Origin: Pegoplata infirma
Lineage: Eukaryota > Arthropoda > Insecta > Diptera > Anthomyiidae
NCBI GenBank assembly: GCA_963921195.1
Contig: OY992540.1
Location: forward strand, 197,035,640 to 197,099,639
Direction: 5' to 3'
DNA length: 64,000 nucleotides
The notes beneath the pieces are model-generated. The model did not search any database and was not told the DNA's origin. It saw nothing but the letters and a program-made list of their open reading frames with translations. The translations under genes were made by a program, and so were the position numbers. Positions 52,724 through 64,000 of the stretch are shown one piece after another. Position 1 is the first letter of the stretch. Every line of letters starts with the position of its first letter.

Positions 52724-54200
52724 GGCGCTATGAAAAAACCCCCAATGAAATTACCCCCAAATAGGAAAATGAAAAAACCCCCAATGAATTTACCCCCAAA
52801 TAAAATGAAATAAGCCCCAAAGAAAAATAATGAAATTACCCCCAAAACAAATGAAATTACCCCCAAATAAAAATGAAATTAACCCCAAATTTTGGGGTTT
52901 ATTTCATAATGCAATATTTCCCAAATAAAAATATGAAAAAACACCCAAAAAATTAAATTAAGCTCAAAATAATTTAAATCACTTTTTACAATTGAAAATG
53001 TTTTATCATTAATATTTTTCTATTTTTAATTTCGATCAAAATGGAAACGCAATACGGAAAATCCTTTTTCGTTGAGGCAAACTTTAAAATTGGAAGACTA
53101 AGACAGAATTTTTTAATTAACCGTTATATAAAGTAACCAATTTTCAAATAAAATTAGACTTTTTTTATGTATTATTTGATAAAGTTATATAGAGATTGCT
53201 TATTATTAGATGTAATTTTATCTGAAAATTGGTCACATTTTTTATGTAAACCTAAGGTTTGCGCAAAGCTTCAATAACATTTTCTAGAGTCTATTGAGAC
53301 GTCTCAAAACTTAAGAGGCCCACATGTAATTTATGTTTATAAAAGCGAGGAATGTACACATTATTACATTCTAGCATTTATAAAAATAAAATGCTTGCCT
53401 TTAAAAGATTTGAATGCATATGGGTATGTGTAAAGCGCCGCAGGCGAAAAATTTTTAGAAGAAATTTTAACAAAAAATAAAAAAAAAAATCGCGCGATTT
53501 TTTTTTTATTTTTTGTTAAAATTTCTTCTAAAAATTTTTCGCCTGCGGCGCTTTACACATACCCATATGCATTCAAATCTTTTGCGCTGAGTTTTTGACA
53601 TATCACTTCAACTTTGTTTCAAACTTCGTTTAGTTAAACTTTATTAAATTAAAACCAACCTTTGCTAAACATTCTGTTTTTAGTTAAAGTTTAGCAAATG
53701 CCATAAACGTGGTGTTTCCACCATACTGAATATCGCATTTCCAATTAGAAAAGTTGCCACCATTGCTAATTTTTTCCAATAAAATACCAAATCCTGCCAA
53801 CACTAACGAGTATATTTGAAAATTAGCGGTTTTTAGTTTACGTTTCTGTACCTTAGTCCAACAGTTTAGCTAAAAAAAATAAATTTAATCTGAATTTAAA
53901 ATTGTTGTTTTAACTCGGTTTAATTCTACAACAAAGATAAGTTTTTCCGGTAATGCAAAACTCTCAAAAAAATTAAATTACCTTCCAAAATCTAAACAAA
54001 TGAAAATATCCCCAAATATTTTTTTTTATTTCTTTTTTCATTTAGGGCTTATTTCATAATGAAGAAAACCCCAAAATAAATAATGAAACAACCGCCAAAA
54101 TAAATGAAAAAATCCCCAAATTAAATTTTAGCATTTTTTTTGGGGATTTTTTCATTTTTCTGTTTGGGGGTTATTTCATTGGGGGTTTTTTCATAGCGCC
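52724..54200. mobile_element. MULE-like foldback with CCCCC-rich TIRs, 9-bp TSD
   Basis: The 9-bp duplication GTTTAGTAA lies at 52715-52723 and 54201-54209. The ends GGCGCTATGAAAAAACCCCC are inverted exactly for 20 bp. Both arms repeat AATGAAATTACCCCCAAA-type units, so C5 tracts recur every 15-25 bp. The length is 1,477 bp with no transposase. TSD length favours Mutator-like elements; a foldback of another kind is possible. A near-perfect palindrome sits at 53403-53583. Confidence 0.8.
53403..53583. repeat. Near-perfect 181-bp palindrome
   Basis: The arms 53403-53493 and 53494-53583 are exact inverse copies except for one base in an A11/T10 run, meeting at CGCGCG with no loop. The arms carry AAGCGCCGCAGGCGAAAAA, far richer in GC than the neighbours. 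Confidence 0.95.
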
Positions 54201-55179
54201 GTTTAGTAATTTTGCAAGACTTTATAATTTTGCAAGACTTTATAATTTTACAATTTTTAAATTTGTTGCAATACTTTAATATTTGCTATAAAATTCTTTC
54301 TGATTAATTCTGTCAATTGAGGAAAAACTATGTTAACAAAAATCTTGCAATTTAAGCATTTATCGACAACATTTTCTTGTAACATTTTATAAATTTCTGT
54401 AAAATTTTCTTCAGATTGCCTCTGGCAATACAGGAAAAATAAAATTAACAAAAATCTTGAAATTTAATAAATTTGCAAGAGTAATTTTTTTTGCAATACT
54501 TCAAAAATGTTTTATCTTTTAAATGTTATTTTACAGAAAAAAAAACTTGCAGCTTAGTAATTTTGTAAGACTTTATAATTTTAAAATACTTAAATTTGTT
54601 GCAATACTTTATTAAGTACTTGTTATAAATTTGCTTCTGATTAATTTTTTTCAATTAAGGAAAAAACTATTTTAACAAAAATCTTGCAATTTAATCATTT
54701 ATCGACAACAATTTCTTGTAACATTTTATAAATTTCTGTTTTATTTTCTTCAGATTACATATGGCAATACAGAAAAAATAAAATTAACAAAAATCTTGAA
54801 TTTTTATAATTTCCAAGCAAAACTTATATTACCAAATAAGGTATAAAATAAGGTATAGGATCTCTTATTTTATACATTGCAGCATTGATGATTTTAACAG
54901 GCCATGAGACTCAAAGTAATGCACCCACATTATTACAAAAAATACCAGTAAGGTATAAAATAAGTCATAAATTTATAACGAAGAATACGAGTAAGGTATA
55001 AAATATATGATATTTTATAGGTTACGAGAAATGAAATAATATTTTATCGTTTTAAAATATGTAATTCAACACTAAGTTTGTATGTGCGAATCATCATTTC
55101 GTTTAATTTAAGTTAACACAACTAAAAAAACAAAATTAATTTGGCTACGGAAAAAAATTTAAAAAATTTCCGAAGCCAA

Positions 55180-56290
55180 AAAGTTCAACTCCAGCTTTTT
55201 TATAACCATTTAAAAAAAGTTCATTATGTTTTTCTTAATCTTAAAGCAAACCAAAATACGTAAAAAATATAAAATTAACTTAAAAAAATAAAATAATTTA
55301 TCTCTGAAAAGTTTTTCAATTTTTTCCGAGGCCAAAGTGACCAAAAAACATTAAAAAATCGATTTTTCGTATGAAATTTTTTTTTCAGATTTTTTTTTAT
55401 TTTTTTCTAAATCTTAGTGCAAACCAAAATATGTTAAAAATATAAAATTGACTTAAAAAAAAAAAAAAAAATTTCTCTGAAAAATTTTTCAATTTTTTCC
55501 GAGACCAAAGTGACCAAAGAACATTAAAAAATCGATTTTTCGTATGAATTTTTTTTTTAGATTTTTTTTTTTATTTGTTTCTAAATCTTATAGCAAACCA
55601 AAATATTTTAAAAATATAAAATTAACTTTAAAAAAATAATTTTTTTCTCTGAAGAATTTTTCAATTTTTTCCGAGGCCAAAGTGACCAAAAAAACATAAA
55701 AAAATCGATTTTTCGTATGAAAAAATTTTTTTTAGAATTTTTTTTTATTTTTTTCTAAATCTTAAAGCAAACCAAAATATTTTAAAAATATAAAATTAAC
55801 AAAAAAAAAAATATTTTTTCTCTGAAGAATTTTCCAATTTTTTCCGAGGCCAAAGTGACCAAAAAACATTAAAAAATCGATTTTTCGTATGAAAATTTTT
55901 TTTTAGAATTTTTTTTTATTTTTTTCTAAATCTTAAAGAAAACCAAAATACGTTAAAAATATAAAATTAACTTAAAAAACAAAAATTTTTTTCTCTTAAG
56001 AATTTTTCAATTTTTTCCGAGGCTAAAGTGACCAAAAAACATTAAAAAAATCGATTTTTCGTATGAAAATTTTTTTTCAGAATTTTTTTTTTTTTTTCTA
56101 AATTTTAATGCAAACCAAAATACGTTAAAAATATAAAATTAACTTAAAAAACATTAAAAAATCGATTTTTCGTGTGAGAAATTTTTTTTAGATTTTTTTT
56201 TTATTTTTTTCTAAATCTTAAAGCAAACCAAAATAATATAAAAATATAAAATTGACTTAAAAAAAAATCAATAATTTTTTTTTATATTTT
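55180..56290. repeat. 172-bp tandem satellite, about 6.5 copies
   Basis: The unit contains TCTTAAAGCAAACCAAAATA, TATAAAATTAACTTAAAAAA, CAATTTTTTCCGAGGCCAAA and ATCGATTTTTCGTATGAAA. The AATCTTA landmark falls near 55237, 55410, 55584, 55758, 55929, 56101 and 56214, so the period is 171-174 bp with a shortened last unit. Confidence 0.9.
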
Positions 56291-56594
56291 TCAGCAGAAA
56301 AAGATGAAAAACCGCTATTTTTTGTTGGAACTAGCTATCGTTTCAATTAGAAATTTGGCATAATAAGAGATTTAGCATTGTTAAGTTAATTTTTCATGAG
56401 ATTTTCAATAAGTATTTAACAGGGAATTTTGGAAAACCTTTAAACTTTAACAACGATTTACTCGAAATATTGTGAGGGGGATTTGGCCACATTGGCTTCC
56501 GATAAGCTCATTTAGCATACCAGAAGATAATATATAAGGTGTTACGAGTAGTGAAAAAGTAATTTTGTATTAAATTTGTTCACGTGATTGTAAG

Positions 56595-56745
56595 AGTTAT
56601 GTTAAGATATTTTTAGTTAAGATATTTTTAGTTTAATATCTTATAAACTCATAATTTTATGACATTGTCAGAATAAATCTGCTCGTTAGTCAATATTGAC
56701 TAGTTGTAGAATAAAAAATAAAAAATAAAAAAATAAAAAATAAAA
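56595..56745 (+). mobile_element. LINE/SINE 3'-end insertion, 13-bp TSD
   Basis: ACGTGATTGTAAG flanks the insert at 56582-56594 and 56746-56758. The 151-bp body has doubled GTTAAGATATTTTTA and ends in (AATAAAA)n. The inverse copy of the host element at 58945-58965 has the site once (CTTACAATCACGT). This is target-primed insertion of a very short 3' fragment; the parent is unknown. Confidence 0.85.
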
Positions 56746-57142
56746 ACGTGATTGTAAGTAGATAAAATATGCTCGTGAGTGTGTGTCGTTAGAAACTTAT
56801 GCATTTTTTTATAAAATAATTATTTTTTATGTTATTGTAATGCATTATGCATCCAAATAATGCATTATTTCAAACTTTGAAATAATACATAATGTAACCA
56901 AATATAAGTCATCCATTATTTAATGTTTAGAAATAATAGATATGAAATACATTTTTTCCAATAATCATGCATTACGTAGCAAATTATTAGTAAAGCATTA
57001 TTTTTCACTTGAAAATAATTCGTTGTGGAACAAATGTTTGGTAAGACATCATAAAATAATGATGCAAATAAGTTATATACATTACCTGGTAATGTGTTAT
57101 ATAATCACTACCCATTACCAAAGTTTGGCTGGGTTTGTAAGA

Positions 57143-57984
57143 GTAATTTTTTTTAACATGATAATGTTTTTAGGCTGGTGTCTAATTTTAAAAAAGTTGC
57201 AGGACGCCACCTCAGTTTGTCAATAAAAGCTAACAATTAACGAAAAAGAATACAAGAATTACTATTTTCATTTTCTTAAAACCAAAAATTTTAATAACTT
57301 GGTGTAACTTGGATAATAATTCACCTCGTGGTGAATAAAACCGTTTTTCACCAGCTGGTGAATAAAAAGTAACATAATTATTTTTCAACAAAAATAAAAT
57401 TTTTTTTTCCTCAAATTTTTTTTTTCTATCAATTTTTTTTATCAATTTTTTTTTTTCATAAAAATGTTTTTTTCATCATTTTTTTATAAATTTTTTTTTT
57501 CTTTAATTTTTTTTCATTGAATTTTTTTTCCATCAAAATTTTTTTTTTTTCGTAATTTTTTTTTCATTAAATTTTTTTTTTTAATCAAATTTTTTTTCAT
57601 TAAATTTTTATTTTTCGTCAAAAATTTTTTTTTCATCAAAATTTTTTTTCTTAAATTTTTTTTTGTTTTTTCATCAATTTTTTTTTTCATTAATTTTTTT
57701 TTCATCAATTTTTTTTATTCATCAAAATTTTTTTTTCATAAATTTTTTTTTTCATATTTTTTTTCATCAATTTTTTTTCATCAAATTTTTTTATCAAATT
57801 TTTTATTATCAATTTTTTTCTCACCAAAAATTTTTTTTTTCATATTTTTTTTCATATTTTTTTTTTCATCAATTTTTTTTTTTACATCAAAAAATTTTTC
57901 TGTTCATCAAAAAAATTCATCAAAAAAATTTTTTTTATCAACATTTTTTTTCACCAAAAATTTTGGGTTCATTAAATTTTTTAT
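57143..57984. repeat. Dispersed repeat with T-rich satellite
   Basis: Head GGCTGGTGTCTAATTTT, GCAGGACGCCACCTCAG, then CACCTCGTGGTGAATAAAAC, TTCACCAGCTGGTGAA and the T-rich body. It is the uninterrupted equivalent of 34620-36660, with the target of the 34694-35904 element (CTAACAATTAACG). Confidence 0.85.
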
Positions 57985-58527
57985 ACCCTCCACTATAGTG
58001 ATAGAGGGTATATATAAGTTTGTCATTCCGTTTGTAACACCTCGAAATATTGGTCTAGGACCCCATAAATTATATATATTCATGATCCTCGATCGATTTT
58101 AAGACGATCTAGCGATGTCCGTCCGTCCGTCTGTCCGTCTGTCCGTCTGTCCGTCTGTCCGTCTGTCTGTCTGTCTGTCTGTCTGTTGAAAACACGTTAA
58201 CTTTTGAAAGGCTTTACGGAGGCTCCTGAAGTTTGGCATATATGTTGGGCATTTACCTGGTCAGGTTGGTATTGCAATCCAGCGAAATCGGTCCAGTGGT
58301 TCAAAAGTTATAAGCAAATGAGTGAATTTCGGCAAGGGTTTTTTTGGAATTTACGAGATAAAACACACGGTAACTTTCGAACGGCAGTTCTGAGGGTGCT
58401 GAAGTGTAGCATATATATTTGTCGTTCTTCAGGCCCGGTTCGTTTTAAATTTCAGCCGAATCGGTCCAGTGGTTCAAAAGTTATTAGCAAAACCGTAAAT
58501 TTCAGATTCGCCTCACCTTAAATGCAC

Positions 58528-59259
58528 CCCAGGAAAACTTTGGTAATGGGTAGTGATTATATAACACGTTACCAGGTAATGCATATAACTTATTTGTAGC
58601 ATTATTTTATGATGTCTTACCAAACATTTGTTCCACAACGTATTATTTTCAAATGAAAAATAATGCATTACTAATAATTTGCTACGTAATGCATGATTAT
58701 TGGAACAAATGTATTTCATATTTGTTATTTCTTAACATTAAATCATGGATGACTTATATTTGGTTACATTATGTATTATTTGAAAGTTTGAAATAATGTA
58801 TTATTTATAATTGGATGCATAATGCATTACAATAACATAAAAAATAAGTATTTTATAAAAAAATGCATAAGTTCAAACTAGATATGGGCTCACGACCGGA
58901 AATTTCTAACCACACACACTTACGAGCATATTTTATCTACTTACACTCACTTACAATCACGTGAGTAAATTTAATACAAAATTACTTTTCACTACTCGTA
59001 ACACCTTATATATTATCTTCTGGTATGCTATATTATTTCATTTCTCGTAACCTATAAAATATCATATATTTTACACCTTACTCGTATTCGTCGTTATAAA
59101 TTTATGACTTATTTTATACCTTACTGGTATTCTTTGTGATAATGTGTATGCATTACTTTGAGTCTCATCGCCTGTTAAAATCATCAATGCTGCAATGTAT
59201 AAAATAAGAGATCCTATACCTTATTTTATACCTTATTTGGTAATCTAAGTTTTGCTGGG
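58528..59259. mobile_element. CCCAGSAAAAC TIR element, copy 2, TSD AC
   Basis: The ends are CCCAGGAAAACTTTGGTAA and, reverse-complemented, CCCAGCAAAACTTAGATTA, with AC at 58526-58527 and 59260-59261. The interior has AATAATGCATTA-type palindromic units and TATAAAATAAG repeats. The length is 732 bp, non-coding. It shares CCCAG tips and the 2-bp duplication with 2474-4020 and 37338-40122. Confidence 0.8.
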
Positions 59260-59569
59260 ACGTGTTGAAAACCCGTTAAACATGTTTTAAAATCATTGGT
59301 AAGTCACAAAAATATTTTACATCGCATTTTTGTCACTCAAAAATATTTTTACACTAAAAGAAAAAAAAAATACACTCGAAAAAAATTTTACACTCAAAAA
59401 AAATTTTACACTCAAAAAAAAATTTAGTAAATTATTTTTTTTTTTTCAAAAATTAGTTAAAATAAAAAGTTTTTTTTACACAAAATAAAATATTTCTAAT
59501 CAAAAATGTTTTTTTTTCACTCTAGAAAATTTACGATAACTTAAAAAGGGCATTGTGGAGGGTATTCAT

Positions 59570-61457
59570 TAGAGCACCCATATGTGCATAATTGTTTTTT
59601 TTATCGCTCCCCGCTCATTTTCGGTTGAGTTGGGAGTAAAAAATGATATCTATCCAGAAATTGGACTTCTAGGTTTCAAACAGGCCAAGCGGTTTGAACT
59701 TTTGACCTCAAAAATGGGCTAAAAAACCTTTATAGATTAATTTGGCTGTAACTCTTAAAATAAAAGTTTTTCGCAATTAACTTTCATAACAATTTTTTTG
59801 TAGAATCAAAATGCAAAGATTTTTCTCTCATACTGTTTTGACCTAAATATGTCCGATCGCGGTGTTTTAAGCGGTTAAAGTCGAAATTTGGGTCAGAATT
59901 TTTTTTAAAAAAATTCTCGTAAATTTTTAAATTGGGGAAAATTTGAGCTCTTTGCATAATTTAATAGGGTATTCAATGCAGTTTTCCAAAAAATTTTTTT
60001 TTGCAAAAATATATCGACCCTTCCATGAAAAATTGCCAAAATCCTACCCTGAAACACAATTTTTTGACCTCCAACCACGTTATGAGGGTATACTCACTTT
60101 GTCATTGCATGTTTTACGCATCGAAAGATGAGTCTAGGATTCCACATAGTATATATGGGGTATTCCATGCCAAATCGGACGCTTGGAAAATTTATAATTT
60201 TATGTTTTTTCAATTTTTTAGAACCCTTCAAAAACCCATTCCAAGTAAATTTTGACATCTTTTTTGATAATCCGTTCAAAAAATATTGAATTCAAAAAAA
60301 AAAAACACGATTTTTTCTGTCTTCACTTCTTTAAAAATGGTCCAAATTCGAAATAATTTGTTGAAATTTTAGTATTTTCTTCAAAGTGTTTTAATAAAGA
60401 TTGGAAAACAACAAAAAAAAATTCAAAAACCGCTGAATATAATAATTGCCATAATCCCACGATCTACTTAAGCTTAAAATTTTAAGAAAATATTAAGTTT
60501 ACCACGAAAAATTAAAAAAAAAATAAAAAAAATCAAATAAAAAATTTTAAGAAAAGATTGAAAAAAAAAACAAAGATAGCAACCATTTAAAAATTGCATA
60601 TTAGAACACTTTAAGAAATTTTTAATAAAAAAACAAAAAATAAACAAAAAAAAAAAAAAAAATGTTGACCATTTTTGAATTTGTTATGATAAAAATACGG
60701 AAAACGATAGTTTTTTTTTGAAAATTCCATATCTTCGAAACGGGTAATTTAAAAAAACTAACTTGGATGGGGGTTTTAATGGGTTTTAAAAAAAATTAAA
60801 AATAATTAAAAAATGTAAAAAAAAAAATTCAAAGTGTCCAATTTGGCACTGAATACCCCATATATATTTAGGAAAGTCCTAGACAGATGTTTTGGTGCGA
60901 AACTCACGGAATTACAAAGTGAGTATTCGCCTATATTGAGGATGAATTGTAAAAAAATGAGATTCAGAGTAGAACTTTGGGATTTTTTCATGGAACAGTC
61001 GATATATTTTTGCAAAAAAAAATTTTTGGAAAACTACATTCAATACCCTAGTGAATTGTGCAAAGAGCTCAAATTTTCCCCAATTTAAAAATTTACGAGA
61101 ATTTTTTTAAAAAAAATTCTGACCCAAATTTCGAATTTAACCGCTTAAAACACCGCGATCGGACATATTTAGGTCAAAACAGTATGAGAGAAAAATCTTT
61201 GCATTTTGATTCTACAAAAAAATTGTTATGAAAGTTAATTGCGAAAAACTTTTATTTTAAGAGTTACAGCCAAATTAATCTATAAAGGTTTTTTAGCCCA
61301 TTTTTGAGGTCAAAAGTTCAAACCGCTTGGCCTGTTTGCAACCTAGAAGTCCAATTTCTGGATAGATATTATTTTTTAATCCCAACTCAACCGAAAATGA
61401 GCGGGGAGCGATTAAAAATACAATTTTGCACATCCCATACATTTTGTGGGTGCTCTA
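59570..61457. mobile_element. Palindromic hAT-like element, TSD GTATTCAT
   Basis: An exact 8-bp duplication, GTATTCAT, lies at 59562-59569 and 61458-61465. The ends are TAGAGCACCCA and its inverse. The arms of about 590 bp pair with few changes: GATCGCGGTGTTTTAAGCGG with its inverse, TTTGGCTGTAACTCTTAAAA with its inverse, and CGCTCCCCGCTCATTTTCGG with its inverse. The centre holds the GGGGTATTCC palindrome. No transposase is coded; the size is 1,888 bp. Confidence 0.9.
60157..60859. mobile_element. GGGGTATTCC foldback at the palindrome centre
   Basis: The tips are GGGGTATTCCATGCCAAATC and, reverse-complemented, GGGGTATTCAGTGCCAAATT, flanked by ATAT (60153-60156, 60860-60863). It resembles 18712-23396 in tip, flank and arm motifs (GATAATCCGTTCAAAA) but is shorter. 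It may be a separate insertion into the hAT-like palindrome or the same structure's core. Confidence 0.55.
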
Positions 61458-61510
61458 GTATTCATAGATTCGGCCAAGTCGAATTTAATTTTTCTACTTG
61501 TTTTCATTAA

Positions 61511-62010
61511 TTTTTTTTTTCTTCAAATTTTTTTTTTCACCAAAAAATTTTTTTTTCATCAAATTTTTTTTTTCATAAAATTTTTTTTTTTTCATCATTT
61601 TTTTTTTGTTTTTTCGTCAGTTTTTTTTTTCACCAATTTTTTTTTCAGCATATTTTTTTTTTTCAGCATATTTTTTTTTATCAAAATTCTTTTTCATAAT
61701 TATATTTTTTTTCATCAAATTATTTTATTAAATTTTTTACATCAAAAAATTTTCATCAAAAACTCTTTTTCATCAAAATTTTTTTCACCAAAAATTTTGG
61801 GTTCATTAAATTTTTTGTAACATAATTTTGTTTTTCGTAAAAAAAGACATTTTTTTTTAACAAAACTACTTTTTCACCAAGTTTAAACTTTTCGCATTAA
61901 AATTTTCCATTTGTTTATGAAATGTACATAAAACAAGTGAGAGTGTTATATTCTTTGGTGCTGAATCTTTTATACTCTCCAAAATGTAAAAACACTTTTT
62001 TGCACTAATT
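61511..62010. repeat. T-rich satellite and dispersed-repeat tail
   Basis: T-rich CATCAAA units to about 61830, then the tail order CACCAAGTTTAAAC, CATTAAAATTTTCC, TCTTTGGTGCTGAATC, TGTAAAAACACTTTTTTGC. Non-coding. Confidence 0.8.
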
Positions 62011-62995
62011 TTTTAAAAAGTCACATAATTATTTTTCAACAAAAAAAAATTTTTTCATCAATTTTTTTCTTTTTTTTCATCAATTTTTTTTCCATTAAAT
62101 TTTTTTTTTTCATCAAATTTTTTTTTCATCAGTTTTTTTTCATCATTTTTTTTTTTTTTTTTCATCAAACTTTTTTTTTCATAAATTTTTTTTTTTAAAC
62201 AATTTTTTTTTATCAAATTTTTTTTTTCATCAAATTTTATTTTTTTTTTCATCAAAAAAATTTTTTTTTCATCAAAATTTTTTTGTTTTTTCATCACTTT
62301 TTTTTGTTTTTTCATAATTTTTTTTTGTTTTTTCATAAATTTTTTTTTTTCATCAAATTTTTTTTCATCAAATTTTTTTTTCATAATTTTGTTTTATCAT
62401 ATTTTTTTCATCAAATTTTTTATTATCAATTTTTTTCTCACCAAAAAAATTTTTTTTTTCATATTTTTGTTTCATATTTTTTTTTTTTTTACATCAAAAA
62501 ATTTTTCTTTTCATTAAAAAAATTCATCAAAAACTTTTTTTCATCAAATTTTTTTTTCACCAAAAATTTTGGGTTCATTCAATTTTTTTTAACATAATTT
62601 TGTTTTTTGTGAAAAAAAAATCATTTTTTTTTACCAAAATTACTTTTTCACCAAGTCTAAGCTTTTCGCATAAAAATTTTCCATTTATTTATCAAATGTA
62701 CATAAAGCAAGTGAGTGGTATATTCTTTGGTGCCGAATCTATTATACTCTCCAAAATGTAAAAACACTTTTTGCACTTATTTTTGCACTCATTTACGAAA
62801 TGTGCAGCCATTTTGGTTTTGTAATGGGGTCCTCGACTGATATTTCAATTCGTTTTGCATGGAATACCAAAATAATATAATATTATCTTTTCTAAAAAAA
62901 ATTTTGCTTTGGCAAGTACGCCCAAATCCACCGCAAAACATTATCATGATTTAATGTTTTGGGCAAGAGTACAAAATTCGCTGGCATTTTTTCTT
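62011..62995. repeat. T-rich satellite and tail, second tandem copy
   Basis: AAAGTCACATAATTATTTTTC, the T-rich body to 62600, and the tail to GGGCAAGAGTACAAAATTCGC. It follows the previous copy directly, giving a tandem pair. Lysine-rich minus-strand frames here are artefacts. Confidence 0.8.
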
Positions 62996-64000
62996 TTAAA
63001 ATTGCGAAATGGAATATTTTTACAAAAAACACTTGTAATGAAATAAAACAAAAAATAATTTTATGTATGCTTGTTGTAATAAATGTTGCATTTTGCACGT
63101 TGCAAGGGTAAAACTTTCTGACGTGAATACCGTCAATATTTAAAAATTTTACGCCTTTACTGTTTTGCACTGACAATTTGTCAAAGATTGAACTACCTTT
63201 TAATTTCTGATATTATCATTCAAATTTTATTTAACAAAAAAATCTTGCAGTTTCCTAATTTTGTTACACTTTAATAATTTTTATAAAATATGCTTCAGAT
63301 TTAATTTGTCAATACCAAAAATAATATACATAAATACAATTCTTAAAAATTGTTGCAACACTTGCAAAGTTTCTGTAAAATAATGCGAGACTTCACAGAC
63401 TTGGCAGAAATGAGGTATAGTATTAAAGCAAAACTTTAAGTCAAATGCGGGAGATTATATAATTTGAAAAATTTTTCCTTAGACTGTTTTACAAATCTCT
63501 TAAACTGAAAATTTTTGCAAAAAATCCAAGAAATTGAAATAAAATTTTTAATATCCGACGTTCTTTTAAATGCTGTTTTACAGAAAAAACTAACAGTTTC
63601 ATAATTTTGTAATAGTAGCATTTTTTGCCACACCTAAACAATTTCTGTAAAAAAAATATTAAAAAATTCTTGCAATTTAATTATTTTGCAAGACGAAAAT
63701 TTTTTGCTACACTTTAAAAATGCTACACTTTGATTTAAGACTTCATCTGTGGCTAAAATAAGTTGAAATATAAAAGCAAAATTTAAAACCAATTGCAAGA
63801 GACTATGCTCTATGAAAAATTTACTCTCTTGCAGTTTTGCAAATATCTTATACTGACAATTTTGCAAGAGATTGAAGTATCTCAAATAAGATTTATAATT
63901 TTCAACATTATCTTTTAAATCTAGTTTTATAGGAAAATCTTGCAGTATCAAAATTTTGCAACACCAAAATTTTTTGCAACACTTAAATAATTTTCTTAAA
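62996..64000. other. AT-rich interval with TTGCAA satellite relatives
   Basis: From about 63240 CTTGCAGTTT, TTTTGCAA and TTTTTGCAACAC blocks with TTTTACAG/ATAGGAAAATC recur at irregular spacing, related to 52635-54812. No gene is supported; the longest minus-strand frame (105 codons) shows only low-complexity composition. Confidence 0.5.

Larger units (their letters stand above)
52635..54812. repeat. TTGCAA-rich satellite, about 335-bp unit
   Basis: AAATTTGTTGCAATACTTTA occurs at 54258 and 54593 (335 bp apart), with AACAAAAATCTTGCAATTTAA, ATTTATCGACAACA.TTTCTTG and GGCAATACAGRAAAAATAAAA in the same order. A partial unit precedes the MULE-like insert at 52724. Related blocks lie at 51990-52131 and 63240-64000. 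Confidence 0.8.
54813..57133. mobile_element. CCAGCAAAAC TIR element, copy 1, interrupted
   Basis: The inverse copy at 58528-59259 defines it. Shared blocks are AACTTATATTACCAAATAAGG, CATTGCAGCATTGATGATTTT, AAGATAATATATAAGGTGTT, AATAATGCATTA-type runs and CACTACCCATTACCAAAGTTT. The 172-bp satellite (55180-56290) and a LINE 3' end (56595-56745) have been added. The tips are CCAAGCAAAAC and GGCTGGG, eroded relative to copy 2. Confidence 0.7.
57985..61510 (-). repeat. Fly dispersed repeat, long reverse copy
   Basis: It runs from TATACCCTCCACTATAGTGA, with (CCGT)n/(CTGT)n at 58113-58186 and CAGCGAAATCGGTCCAGTGG, to GGAGGGTATTCAT and, after a nested element, AGATTCGGCCAAGTCGAATT and TACTTGTTTT. 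It carries the inserts at 58528-59259 and 59570-61457. A 105-codon frame at 58204-58521 reads the repeat and is not considered a gene. Confidence 0.75.

Noticed and set aside
57514..57998. Lysine/phenylalanine-rich open frames on both strands, also at 62058-62597, 61446-61820 and 378-578
   Set aside because: They translate the T-rich CATCAAA satellite; composition and presence in every copy show they are not genes.
58204..58521. 105-codon frame with tryptophan-rich start
   Set aside because: It reads the fly dispersed repeat; the homologous part at 41900-42210 lacks the same frame.

Overview
The window is eukaryotic, very AT-rich DNA with almost no ordinary coding sequence. Short introns of about 60 bp, jockey-type and RNase H-bearing non-LTR retrotransposon remnants, Tc1/mariner and hAT elements, and a dispersed repeat with the hallmarks CAAGTAAGAG, TTCGGC..GCCGAATC, TATACCCTCCAC and (CCGT/CTGT)n all point to a higher dipteran, probably a muscoid or calyptrate fly. 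That placement is inference from repeat style; no conserved host gene identifies the species. No complete host gene is visible. The best candidate for host coding sequence is one 50-codon terminal exon at 34173-34325.

The rest is a dense record of nested transposable elements, many datable by terminal inverted repeats (TIRs), target-site duplications (TSDs) and empty sites elsewhere in the window. From left to right: a T-rich satellite block (1-545); a composite with inverted arms (945-6690) holding a Harbinger-like insert and a CMC/EnSpm-like transposase remnant, edged by hammerhead-like motifs; a hAT MITE (7185-7704); a foldback element (8898-13490) split by a dispersed-repeat copy that holds a second foldback and two MITEs; AT-rich sequence (13.7-18.7 kb); a four-level nest (18712-23396) of foldback, TA-flanked TIR element, solo LTR-like insert and hairpin satellite; a Tc1-like element (25250-26912); a RNase H LINE fragment (27990-30215); a MITE with a tRNA-like core (30466-31109); further foldbacks; and the exon candidate.

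From 35.9 to 51.3 kb there is a direct segmental duplication (A 35884-41715, B 46836-51345), each copy with a 16-bp tandem array of different length. Between the copies lie an inverted pair of Tc3-like transposase fragments and a second TA-flanked TIR element. From 51.3 kb on: a TTGCAA-rich satellite with a 483-bp jockey insertion (10-bp TSD) and a 1,477-bp MULE-like foldback (9-bp TSD), a 172-bp satellite in a CCCAG-TIR element, a LINE 3' end with a 13-bp TSD, a large dispersed-repeat copy holding a palindromic hAT-like element, and more T-rich satellite.

The points most worth following are: a roughly 45-unit satellite whose monomers keep a short hairpin by paired substitutions; two diverged copies of a TA-flanked TIR element that share intron-like positions and lengths; hammerhead/Penelope-like CTGAWGA..GAAAC motifs; and tRNA-like sequences inside two unrelated TIR elements. 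Everything rests on reading the sequence by eye; no search, alignment or folding program was run.
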